NCBI GenBank assembly: GCA_016490735.1
Contig: JAEMWC010001137.1
Location: 1 to 64,000 of the forward strand
Origin: Pachyseris speciosa
Taxonomy: Eukaryota; Cnidaria; Anthozoa; Scleractinia; Pachyseridae
DNA length: 64,000 nt
Reading direction: 5' to 3'
Positions 47,621 to 56,894 of the stretch are shown piece by piece (the first letter of the stretch is position 1; each line of letters begins with the position of its first letter). The notes under the pieces were generated by a model. The model saw only the letters and a list, made by a program, of their open reading frames with translations, did not search any database and was not told the DNA's origin. A program made the position numbers and the translations under genes.

Positions 47621-47692
47621 ATGTCATTTGTGACACGAATATATATATCATTTGTGACACGAATATATATATCATTTGTGACACGAATGAAA
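47621..47692. repeat. Three tandem ~26-bp repeats
   Basis: The unit catttgtgacacgaatatat occurs three times with an (AT) portion between units. The last copy is shortened. Confidence 0.9.
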
Positions 47693-47771
47693 CCAGCCTC
47701 ATAATATAACTGAATCGGAGAATTCATTTAAGAGTGGGAAATCGGCATAATGCCAAGGAAATCAGCTTTGA

Positions 47772-48140
47772 CTATCCGATAGAAAGGCTGCTCCATAAGT
47801 TAAGGAAAACTTCAATTCCTTTTTGTAGGAATGTCCGTTCTGCTTGGTGGGTAGTTTGTTTAATTCGTAAGATAAAGGATTTTAAACTGTGTATAACTCC
47901 TAGTAAAACCATGTCAGCGTAAAATAAAATTGAAAAGGGACTGGGACAGAATATGCTTAACTTTGAAGATCTCATCTCTTTGGAAACACGGTGACCTTGC
48001 TCCAACTGGCATGTTTTGACCATTAGATTAGATTTATAAAATTTGCATCTTTCATAACCATCAATGATTTCCCCTTGTTTTAGTTCTGCTGATTCCCAAT
48101 TTGTGTTAAAAAATGGTCCCGCTTCATGTTGGTTAAACAT
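47772..48140 (-). other. Unrecognised 122-codon frame
   Basis: The minus-strand frame includes GPFFNTNWESAELKQGEII and CKFYKSNLMVKTC, of balanced composition unlike random AT-rich translation. No domain is recognised and no splice signals were fixed. It may be an exon or remnant of a gene linked to the neighbouring mobile cluster. Confidence 0.2.
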
Positions 48141-48173
48141 TTGTACTCAATAATACTGAAGGAGCGGTTTAAC

Positions 48174-48395
48174 AAAACCAAAAAAAAAAATTACTCTGAT
48201 CAGCCACAAAGGACGCGAACAGCGCAATAAACCAAACATATTACAAAACAATTCAATGTTGCCGACGGCAATGGCGGAAAATTGTGCGCTTAGATTGCAC
48301 TTCTCATTACTTGAGAAAGTGATGCGAATTTTGCTAACCAATCAAAGAGCGAGGTGAAGAAAAACAAAAATATAGGTGAATTACTTTCGACACTA
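48174..48395. mobile_element. CCAAT-rich foldback family, copy 2 (partial)
   Basis: It shares ttgagaaagtg, ccaatca, agagcga and attactttcgacact blocks, in order, with 14,919-15,167. Its left inverted end is not clear. Confidence 0.45.
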
Positions 48396-48519
48396 AACAT
48401 AAAACTGCTGTATCTTCAAATTCAAGTTATTGTTCTCTGCGAGGCTGCAGGAATAGTTGGACACAACGAAAATACGCACAATTTCACGTTTGAAGGTAAG
48501 CCTGAGCTACACTATTCTA

Positions 48520-49663
48520 TTTTCTTCAGACATGAATCATTTTCCAACCTGTAATAAAACTGGTATACAGCTGTACGTCGTTAAACGTAGAAATAAAATA
48601 TCGATACTGAAAAACCGCGAATGGTACCGCTCTCGTCGACATTCGAAAGAGGAGAAGAAGAGACAAAAACGAGAGTGGAAGAAAAGGCTTCAGGAGGAGC
48701 GAAAAAGGAAACGACGAAATGCAAAGAAAGGAAAGCCAGCTGAGATTGACATGCCCGATGTGCGGCAGAACGAGATTGATGGGGCCTGTGATGATGATCT
48801 TGAGTGCGGGAATTCCTGAATTACTGTACGAAGTTAAAAAGTGACGCAGAATTGCTAGAAGATGAAGTGGTTGGCGCAGTAATAGAGAGAAAGATTGGTT
48901 TTATTGGTTGTGAGGGAGGTCCAGAGGAACAGATCTTGATAGAGAAAACGAACCATTTTCCTGAAGATGCAATCGGAAATAAAGCAAGCCAGGGTATGAG
49001 CAGAGGAAAGAAAATGGCTGTTCTTGCAAAGCTTAAAAGGACAGACATTCCCAGACAGAATTCAAAACATTTTCGCACATAATCCAAAACCCTTGCACCG
49101 ACAATTAAATGCACCACAAAAAGTCAAGCAAAAAATCGATGCAGCAGTGCGCCCAATTCAGTGCGCCAAATTGACCGGTCATTGATTATCAAAATTTCTC
49201 AAGAACCTGTTGGGTGTGGAACATTTGGACAGTGTTTCCGGGCTTGGTACCGTGAAAATATTAAGGCAGGCATTAAGGAAATGAAAAGACGGAATGACAT
49301 TTCGAAAGAAAGTCAAAGATGTAGGCTTGAGGTGCTTCACGAGGCTTGTGTATTGCATAGCCTCGGCGATCATGCTGGACTTCCTTTTCTTTTGGGCATT
49401 TGCACTGAGCAGGAGGCATACTGTTTAGTCCTTCAATTATACGGCCATGGAGAGGAAAGCCTTACCCTTCACAAGGGAATCAGACGAAGACTACTAAAGA
49501 AAACAGCAACCGTTGGAGTATTTCAATGAGTTATTTGTAGTACTCTGGAATACATCCATGGCAAAGGGTTTCTGCATAACGACTTGAAATCTGACGTGTT
49601 ACTTGAGCCAAAAGACGATGGATATCGTCCGATCATTATCGACTTTGGGAAAAGCGAGTAGCA
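48520..49663 (+). pseudogene. Protein kinase-like gene with basic N-terminal region, broken
   Basis: A Lys/Arg/Glu-rich coiled stretch (48,640-48,750; RRHSKEEKKRQKREWKK) is followed by a linker and then a kinase domain from about 49,190. Visible kinase features are a Gly-rich loop (GCGTFGQCF), the ATP-anchoring lysine (GIKEMKR), an alphaC-like region, a hinge-like CLVLQLYG, catalytic-loop HNDLKS and IIIDFGKS for DFG. Breaks are a frame change near 48,815, a frame change near 49,180, a stop at 49,527-49,529 with a frame change, a missing codon after HNDLKS that removes the metal-binding Asn, and a stop right after DFGKS. It is inactive. It lies on the opposite strand to the Polinton-like cluster and may have belonged to the same element. 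Confidence 0.7.
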
Positions 49664-50263
49664 TATCTTCATTAGAATTAACCCCTTTTTTACCTTCCCT
49701 TTGCCTTCCCCTGCCTTCCTGCATATTAATAAGTGTCTTCCTCCATATTAATCAAGTGCCTAGTCAGTGTCTTCCTCCATACTAATGAGCGTTACTCTAG
49801 GACAATAAAAACACTAGGCTTGCCTAGACTTGCCCGAACTCTCTTAACCATGATTGGTTCATGTAGAATCTATTATGTGTTCAAAGTAAAAACGCGCTTT
49901 TCGTTGGTAGCGTCAACCTTGCTTTCCGCTCCGTTAGTCACTAATTATTCAAAACTAGTGATCCAAACTACCCTATATTTGCATACAAACTCTAAAGTAA
50001 AAAAGCCCAGGGGAGAACCTTCTACCATTCAACAACGATAATAGACGGCTTAAGTTGTTTGGAACGATCAATATTAACACGCGACTAATATGAATTACAC
50101 GTTTCTTGAGTGACAAACATAAACTTTATTGTCTTTTCTCAGCGAATACAAAAATGATTCAAATACACAGAGATTTGAAATGAATAAAAATACATTTATT
50201 GACAACGATAGATCCAACAACTACGAAATTCTTAGCACAAAGTATTAAGAAATTAGGATGCAA
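49664..50263. other. Spacer between kinase remnant and capsid-type cluster
   Basis: Short tandem-like phrases (cctgcct, cttcctccatattaat) occur at 49,690-49,785. A 102-codon plus frame (49,733-50,041) shows no domain. Nothing else is seen. Confidence 0.4.
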
Positions 50264-51084
50264 TCAATCGTCTTCATCTTCGCTTGGAGGATAATGACTC
50301 ATCTTAAACGTTTCTGAATCAATGTATTTCACTGCGTGACAATCAGTGCAGCAAATAAATCCATCCGTCGAGTGTTTACGATCAACAGGAATTTTGCATG
50401 CGCAGATCGGACAAATCTTATAACCATCATGCCAGTGGCATCTTGGGCATTTTACTACTGCAGTTTGGTAGATGTTTTCTCCGTTACAATGGTAGCAAGA
50501 GCCTTTTCCTTGAGACAAAATCTCTGGACTTGCGCTCTCTTCAGAATATTCAACTTCTGAATTTCCTTCATGTTCCAGATCAGAGTTTTCTGTCTCGCTG
50601 CCATCTTCAACATCACTGCTTTCGGAAACCATTTCTTCATCACCAGCCTTGCCGTCTTTATCTCGATAGGCTCGTTCTTTTTCCATTAGCTCAGCCAAAA
50701 TTTTCTTGTTCTTTACCAAACGTTTATTAATTCCTTACTCTGCCAACCCGTCTATAAATGTTTTGAGGGCGCGGGTTTGGCAACATCGTCGTTGTAAGGG
50801 AGTAACACATATTCAACCAGCTCTGAGATTTTGGTCACTGGTATTATTCGCTGGTTTCGAAGTAACTGTCCACGAGGTGTCCAAGACAAGATATCCTTGG
50901 AAGCCGCCATGCTGTGTAATAAATCGGAGGCCTGTTGTCTCGAAACAGCTTGGGAAAGTCCTTCTAAAACATCTTTAATTCGAGGTTCTTCGTCATCACT
51001 TTCCTCTTCACTTGTGTTAGTGTCATCATAATCACTCTCTTCCTCTTTATCCCAATCGACCTTTCTCTTCATATTGACCAGCAC
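50264..51084 (-). pseudogene. Polinton-like acidic protein with CxxC zinc-ribbon tail, broken
   Basis: The N-terminal frame (51,084 to 50,752) has a basic start, a Glu/Asp/Ser-rich block and then ILSWTPRGQLL and ISELVEYVLLPYNDD. A one-base loss near 50,775 and a TAA near 50,728 separate it from the second frame (50,719 to 50,264). The second frame has an acidic linker and four Cys pairs (CYHC, CPRC, CPIC, CCTDC), suggesting zinc binding, and ends in an acidic tail. I recognise the combination as a protein recurrent in cnidarian Maverick/Polinton-like elements. Its exact role is not known to me. It is downstream of the two smaller genes on the same strand. Confidence 0.6.
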
Positions 51085-51134
51085 TCGCTAAAGACAAGAA
51101 CCAACTGAACACACTACAGAGTAGTTCGCGATAT

Positions 51135-51568
51135 TTATAACACTAGGGGCCCCAAGCTAGTTACAACTGGTATCAGCAAATCGTGAACAAAGCCTCCACC
51201 CTCTTGAGCAAGGGTCTGCTTCTTTGTCTTGTAAGGAATACTTGGCTCAGCAAGATTAAGAATGGCATCCTTGAATGGAATCATTTTACGCTTATCTTCT
51301 TCAGAGACTGGAATATTTCCACGAAGCACATTATAAATAATCTGCACTAATGCGTGCATCTGTTGTGGAGTGGCTGTTTCTAGGAGAAACTTCCGCTGAT
51401 GTTCAGGGCAATAATAACAATAATAATAATAATAATTTATAATAATAATAATTTAGAACTTATATAGCGCATTTTCCATGTGTATATGTTCAAATGCGCT
51501 TTACAAGCAGATGGAATTGGAATTTGGAAATGTTGGTTTTTGTGGAGAGGGGAAAACCGGAGTACCCG

Positions 51569-51612
<44 letters not shown>

Positions 51613-51789
51613 AACCCACATATGACGTCGAGTCCGGGAATCGAACCCGGGCCACATTGGTGGAAGGCGAGTGCTCTCACAACTACGCCATCCCTGCTCC
51701 CCAAGTTAAGAGTTAAGAGTTGGCAACAAGTTAAGAGTTCAAGGAAACCGCGATTGTTCTTTACTACTCGAGACATGGTCATAGAATGA
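51135..51789 (-). pseudogene. Polinton-like small minor-capsid-type protein, split by a SINE
   Basis: The 5' part (start at the MTMSRVVKNN codons near 51,789 through FLELL) and the 3' part (51,407 to 51,135; ALVQIIYNVLRGNIPVSEED, then a QEGGGF motif and a hydrophobic end) belong to one short gene. A tRNA-headed SINE (51,411-51,706) sits between them. The GGGF followed by a hydrophobic segment resembles small virion proteins of Polintons/adintoviruses that are cut at Gly-Gly/Gly-X sites by an adenovirus-type protease. This assignment is from family knowledge and is moderate. It is non-functional because of the SINE. Confidence 0.6.
51411..51706 (-). mobile_element. tRNA-headed SINE of a second family, inside a Polinton-like gene
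   Basis: On the minus strand: tRNA-like head with an A-box-like tggcgtagttgtgagagc and B box gggttcgattccc, a body containing ctccgggtactccgg, and an (ATT)n tail at 51,411-51,460. It differs from the SINE at 41,222 in head and body. The repeated phrase aactcttaactt on its upstream side may be linked to the insertion. Confidence 0.85.
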
Positions 51790-51834
51790 ATCAAGGATAG
51801 TGGGCGCCAGTATTTATAGAGAGCCCAGCTTAAT

Positions 51835-52257
51835 TTACGACCAAAGTTCAAAGTCGTCCTGGTCTTGTTTCAACACAACTGTTTTACGTTTCTTCCCTGG
51901 AGGTAAACCACGAAACTCTACTTTTCTTTTTGTAGCTTTCCGAACACTCCCGGCCTGAGATACTAGATCACCAATAGCTTCTCTACTTCGCTTTGCAAGC
52001 GCTGTGTCAAGATGATCTCCATCAAGAATATCTTGAGCGACTTGGGCACCGGTTTGTAACGCCTTTTTGCCGAGTACCTTAGCACTTTGTTGTAAATGAG
52101 GCATCGCCCATCGGAACAAACCTTTAAATATGGAACCTAAGCCATATCCCCGCTAAAATCGGGATCCGTGGAAAGCCGGTAAATTACCTTTTTGCTTAGC
52201 TTGGTTTAGATAATAGTCTTCGTACAAGTTGGTATTTGGAATGTAAAGTTTCTTCAT
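51835..52257 (-). pseudogene. Polinton-like small virion-type protein (GLGSIFKGLF family), one stop
   Basis: The ATG at 52,255-52,257 gives MKKLYIPNTNLYEDYY and leads to a TAG near 52,154. The same frame then continues with GYGLGSIFKGLFRWAMPHL, an Ala/Lys-rich helix-like region (GKKALQTGAQVAQDILDG), basic patches and a C-terminal acidic/Trp end at 51,835. A small, basic protein with a Gly-rich hydrophobic segment near the N-terminus is typical of Polinton minor structural genes. It directly precedes the SINE-split gene on the same strand. Confidence 0.6.
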
Positions 52258-52355
52258 TTCTACTCTGACGAAAATGAAGTGTAAGCAACCGTTTCCCAAA
52301 CTCGAATGACATAGTTTCTCCAGTGTCTCGCTTTATATTGATTTCAATATAGTAA
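52196..52355 (-). pseudogene. C-terminal remnant of a larger Polinton-like structural protein
   Basis: The minus-strand segment INIKRDTGETMSFEFGKRLL then TLHFR resembles the C-terminus of the F54H12.2-like protein family, which recurs next to the small virion-type genes in Maverick/Polinton-like elements. It overlaps the start of the following gene, a compact arrangement. Upstream coding sequence is lost: a GGT-rich minisatellite begins at once. Assignment is tentative. Confidence 0.45.
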
Positions 52356-52910
52356 TAGAATTGAGCGATAGAATTGAGGAGGAGGAGGAAAACAATAGAA
52401 TTGTGGTGATGGTGGTGGTGGTGATGGAAAACAATAGAATTGTGGTGGTGGTGGTGGTGGTGGTGGTGATGGAAAACGATAGAATTGTGGTGGTGGTGGA
52501 GGAGGAAGAAAACAATAGAATTGTGGTGGTGGTGGTGGTGGTGATGGAAAACGATAGAATTGTGGTGGTGGTGGTGGTGGTGATGGAAAACAATAGAATT
52601 GTGGTGGTGGTGGTGGTGGTGGTGATGGAAAACAATAGAATTGTGGTGATGGTGGAGGAGGAAGAAAACAATAGAATTGTGGTGGTGGTGGTGGTGGTGA
52701 TGGAAAACGATAGAATTGTGGTGGTGGTGGTGGTGGTGATGGAAAACAATAGAATTGTGGTGGTGGTGGTGGTGGTGGTGATGGAAAACGATAGAATTGT
52801 GGTGGTGATGGAGGAGGAAGAAAACAATAGAATTGTGGTGGTGGTGGTGGTGGTGGTGGTGGTGATGGAAAACAATAGAATTGTGGTGGTGGTGGTGGTG
52901 GTGGTGGCGT
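52351..52910. repeat. GGT-rich minisatellite
   Basis: About a dozen units of (GGT)n, gatggaaaac and (a/g)atagaattgt recur, with some carrying a gaggaggaag variant in a regular higher-order order. Frames of His/Thr or Val repeats across it are artefacts of the triplet composition. Confidence 0.95.
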
Positions 52911-53020
52911 GGAGTTACAAACAATAATTTATCACTTGTTTGGCGCAAATTAGAATTTGGATATGATCAAATGCGCCTTACAACACTGACCGGGGGACTT
53001 TTTACCAGACTGCTTGTTAA
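52911..53020 (-). mobile_element. SINE 3' fragment
   Basis: It closely matches 15,300-15,430, including ttatcacttgtttggcgc and atatgatcaaatgcgcc. Its tail end abuts the GGT minisatellite, which may have grown from it. Confidence 0.75.
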
Positions 53021-53187
53021 ATAATTAAATAACAATATATAATTATAATAAGAACCTTCCCAGAATTCTTTGCAGCTGGAAAATCGTCAATCCCAAATAA
53101 CTTGGTCAGTTTGAGGGCAGCAAGACCCCCACGTTGTCTAGAAATAAGTCTTACCATAAACTAATTATTGTACAAGACTAAGGGCGA

Positions 53188-53208
53188 TGACGTCATTGGT
53201 CACGTGAC
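53188..53208. promoter_or_regulatory. CRE plus E-box composite, copy 1
   Basis: tgacgtcattggtcacgtga places a perfect CRE/ATF palindrome (TGACGTCA) five bases before a CACGTG E-box. A near-identical copy lies at 53,480-53,500. No adjacent gene is known, so function is not claimed. Confidence 0.35.
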
Positions 53209-53479
53209 TTTGCTCACAAGTGCGTTTTTGCTCACTGTGACGAAGTTATTTTGTTATTGCAAAAGCAGTCAACGTGGTTTGAAGCACAATGGTGTGAGCC
53301 ATTTCGGACTGCCCGGGTACCGAACAAAATATAAATATTGAGGGAGGTATATACAATTTTCTATAAGTGGGAGTCTGGGTACAAGTGCTATCTCGCGTTG
53401 CATTAAACGCGAGGAAACAAAAATTTGGATATTGGTAGATATTTTTATGAAATATGCATTTTTGTCATTTTTAATGCTG

Positions 53480-53500
53480 TGACGTCATCGGTCACGTGAC
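53480..53500. promoter_or_regulatory. CRE plus E-box composite, copy 2
   Basis: tgacgtcatcggtcacgtga repeats the first copy with one change, 292 bp downstream and in the same orientation. Confidence 0.35.
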
Positions 53501-54994
53501 CAGAACGGACCGAAGTTTAATATTCGCTCTACAAGTTTACTAGAACCTTTCTCCAAGAATATTTTTAAGCGAAGTTGTAGTTTAATAAATAGTGTTTTAA
53601 AAAATGGCCATGATTACTTTTTCCTAAGAAAGTGCGGCAGTAGAAAATCTAACTGAAAAGTTTGTCAGCTTCCTGCTCAACGACCATTTGAGGTAGGAAC
53701 AAAAGAAAATTTTGCCTAAGGCTTGAGAGTATGCTCTTTATGATGGCGTTGTCAGTTTCTTCTAATTACAATTGCTTTTGGCGATGATCGATGTTTAAGA
53801 TTTTTTTCAGAGGAGAGGGCCTGGAGGAAAGAACGAAAACGAGGCTATACATTCGCGCGCTTTTTGTTTTCACTGCGACGCCGCGCCACAAAAGGTTAGC
53901 TAGAAAAAAAAATTCCAAGGACTGGACAACGGACTGGACTTGCATTTTCTTTAAACGGAACTTTTGACGACTTTTTTAATTATTTTTTTTTTATGGCTGT
54001 TGTCTGCTCAGGGACAATGTATACCTGAGAAGGTAAGTTGATACAGATAGTTGTTGCTGTTTGTTAAAAAAACAAAACAAAAAAAAGCGCGTTTGTGGTA
54101 CACTTAAATGCACTTCCCACCTAAAAAGTATTGTTTAATTCTTGAAATTATAAAACTTAAACTAGAAGTTGCAGCAATGCGAATGAAATCAAATTAATGC
54201 TAACATTAAATGAAACAATTTAAGTTGTTTAAGGCAACCGATGCAAGCTCAGTAATTTTACTAAATACGATATTTGAAGGTTAAAAACGTATCTTAAACA
54301 GTGACGGAATAAATGATTACTTTATTTTCAACCGGAACTTAAAACGTTACCTTCATTCGCACAGACATCAAAACTTTATTTTATACTGTCCATGAACTAA
54401 ATTCCCTATTACAATTATAACAAAGTGTACAATAAAGCCATTATTCAAAGTATTGGCCTAAGAAAAATAGTTGCGCATAAACAAATACTGGAACAGTTCG
54501 TGCTTTCAAATGGATTACCCAAATGAATTACACGATTCCGACACATAAGTTTAATTTGAGTGGCGAAACATTTTGTTGTACCTGAAAAATTACTGTACTA
54601 CAAAAAACGTTTTCACAGAGGTTGTAATGCATGGGGGTTCACATAATTTAATTCAATTTTATAAAGCTAAAAATTGTATGTCAAAGATTCAGCAGAAACA
54701 GAGAAAAGTTTTAAAATCACGGCTGTTTGTGCGAGTTCGTGTACGTACGCGCTAAACGCGGAAAGTACCTAAGCTTAATAACTCTGAAGAAGTCAAGTAC
54801 TTAAGTTTATGTCAAAACCGACCACGAACCAGTCGAAAAAAAAAAGCAAATAATTATTTTAATAGATTTGGCAGTTTTACAAAGTGTTACGCTTCTGGTT
54901 TGTGGCACCTATTTACAATGGTAGTCTGAGGAAAAACCTTTTTACAACAATGTTTAAATTATAAGCTTAAGCTTACGGTAAATTTCATTTGAAT
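53501..54994. other. No gene seen
   Basis: AT-rich DNA with T-runs and short open frames only. Nothing recognisable. Confidence 0.5.
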
Positions 54995-55564
54995 CTATTT
55001 TTTAAACTGAGGGGAAATTAAAAAGTAATTTGCTATAAGAATGGGTCCAACACAGAAATCCTGAAAACCTTCTTCACAAACAAACTGACGATAAACTTGA
55101 AAACCAAATTTGAGAGAAGGCTTAACTTCTTGCCGAGCCATACAACAGTTGGGCACATAAACAAAGACAACGCTTTTCTGGCTTATCGGTTGACCGTAAG
55201 TTTTTTGAAGAAAACGACTAAATAAAAGGGCGACGGTAAATACCTTCTCCAATCGTCGAAAAGGCTACATCGGGCCACTGCGTAAATCGCACATCCTTCG
55301 TCTTTAGTCATGCTCAAAGCACAGCGGGAAAATTTATGTGTTGTCGAATGCAGTCGCGGCGCGAATTCAATCCCTTTCACAACGCTTTAGATACATCCAA
55401 AAAGCCGTCCATCAAGCCTTGATATAATTCTTCCCAGAGTGGCCAGTTAAAAATATTTTCACACTCTAACACATCTTCAGGTGACCTAGTCGAAGTGGCG
55501 GAACGAGAGAGTCGAACGAGGTATCGCACAGCGTTCATGTGCTCGTTAATCCACTGAATTGGTC
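54995..55564 (-). pseudogene. Broken coding stretch, unidentified
   Basis: From about 55,564 the minus strand is open through QWINEHMNAVRYLVRLS and CENIFNWPLWEELYQGLMDG to a TGA at 55,377-55,379. Another frame continues with RLHSTTHKFSRCALSMTKDE and CAIYAVARCSLFDDW, and a third (55,252-54,995) carries YGQPISQKSVVFVYVPNCC. The composition and the linked frames look like one decayed protein gene with a stop and two frame changes. I do not recognise the family. It may be a mobile-element accessory gene. Confidence 0.4.
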
Positions 55565-55935
55565 TAAGGTTTTATGAGACAGGATGAACCAAATTTCAAA
55601 ATCATTTCACCGTTTTGAATGTAGTTAAGCTTCGGACTAGAAATTTCCCATTACTTTGTTAAACTTGACCGCAGATACCACTTTCACCACAGCTACAGCG
55701 CTGTCGCAAGCAAACCGTCGCTTCGTTTCATAAGGTCGATTCACTTTCTGTGATTGGTTAAACAAAATGACGTGTGAATCGCGAGGTGTGGAGAATCTAC
55801 GATTCCATGACAAACATAGCGGGCGATGTCTTCCTTCGTAATTTAACCAAAGAAAAAAATTGCAAAACATTTAATTTTTGGTTTATCGTGAACTAAAAAA
55901 ACTGTCAGAACAAGAGCGGTAGGCGTGTTTTCAGA

Positions 55936-55937
<2 letters not shown>

Positions 55938-56024
<87 letters not shown>
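55938..56024. repeat. (CT)n microsatellite
   Basis: More than 40 uninterrupted tc units. The flanks (55,570-56,750) show no gene. Confidence 0.97.
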
Positions 56025-56027
<3 letters not shown>

Positions 56028-56759
56028 TAACACTTGTGATTTCGAATGAATTAATATGCAAAAACTAAAAAAGGTAAAAATAATAAAGAAAAATTGTCAA
56101 CTATTTTCCCAAAGACGTAGAAATACACTTGCCTCGATCCAAGCCCACTCATAATAAATATCCACAAAAATATGAATACAATCTTCCGTCTGTACAACAT
56201 TTAACCCCAAATTTCAATACAACCATTTTTTTTTTACATTTATTAGTAAGCTCTGGCTTGCTGGCTCAGCAACAAATAACTTTCAAAACCATGAGAAGTT
56301 AAGTGAGAGAAACAATGTCTACAAGGTCTAAATAATAAGTCAGTAGTGCATGAATGGGTGGGGCAGGGGTTCTGAACCTTCAACTGATTGTACTTTTTTC
56401 TTCTGGTTCTACCCCTTACGTAGCAGTACCTACTTATGTCTTAACTTTGTTGCAGAGTCTAACAAAATTGCAAATTCATCACAACTTATCATTGTTCTTA
56501 CCACCTTGGGAATGCCACCTTGGGAATGCCACTTTTTTGGTAGCCGCTTCAGTACACGTCTATTATTTCTATTTCTGTATTGTAACCGTTTTCTCCATTT
56601 TTACTTTGCTTCAGTGTTGCCCCTGAAGAAGGTTAGTCATGTCTCGCCGTAATATATGGCATTAAAAGTTACCCTTTTCGACCATCATTTTGTTTCTTTG
56701 CCTTATATCTACCTTTTTATGGGATATATAATTATATATTGTTATTTCCGGTTTTACTT

Positions 56760-56760
<1 letters not shown>

Positions 56761-56805
<45 letters not shown>

Positions 56806-56812
56806 TAATAAA
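56761..56812. repeat. (AAT)n microsatellite upstream of a LINE
   Basis: A run of aat units with one aac lies directly before the coding start of the following LINE. Confidence 0.9.
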
Positions 56813-56862
56813 AGTTCTTCAGAAACCTTGGTAAAGACCGGATATCAGTTGAAAAACCACCT

Positions 56863-56894
<32 letters not shown>

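Noticed and set aside
52196..52948. Long open frames of poly-His/Thr (minus) and poly-Val (plus)
   Set aside because: They are translations of the GGT-rich minisatellite. Only the last ~50 codons of the minus frame are unique sequence, and those are listed separately.
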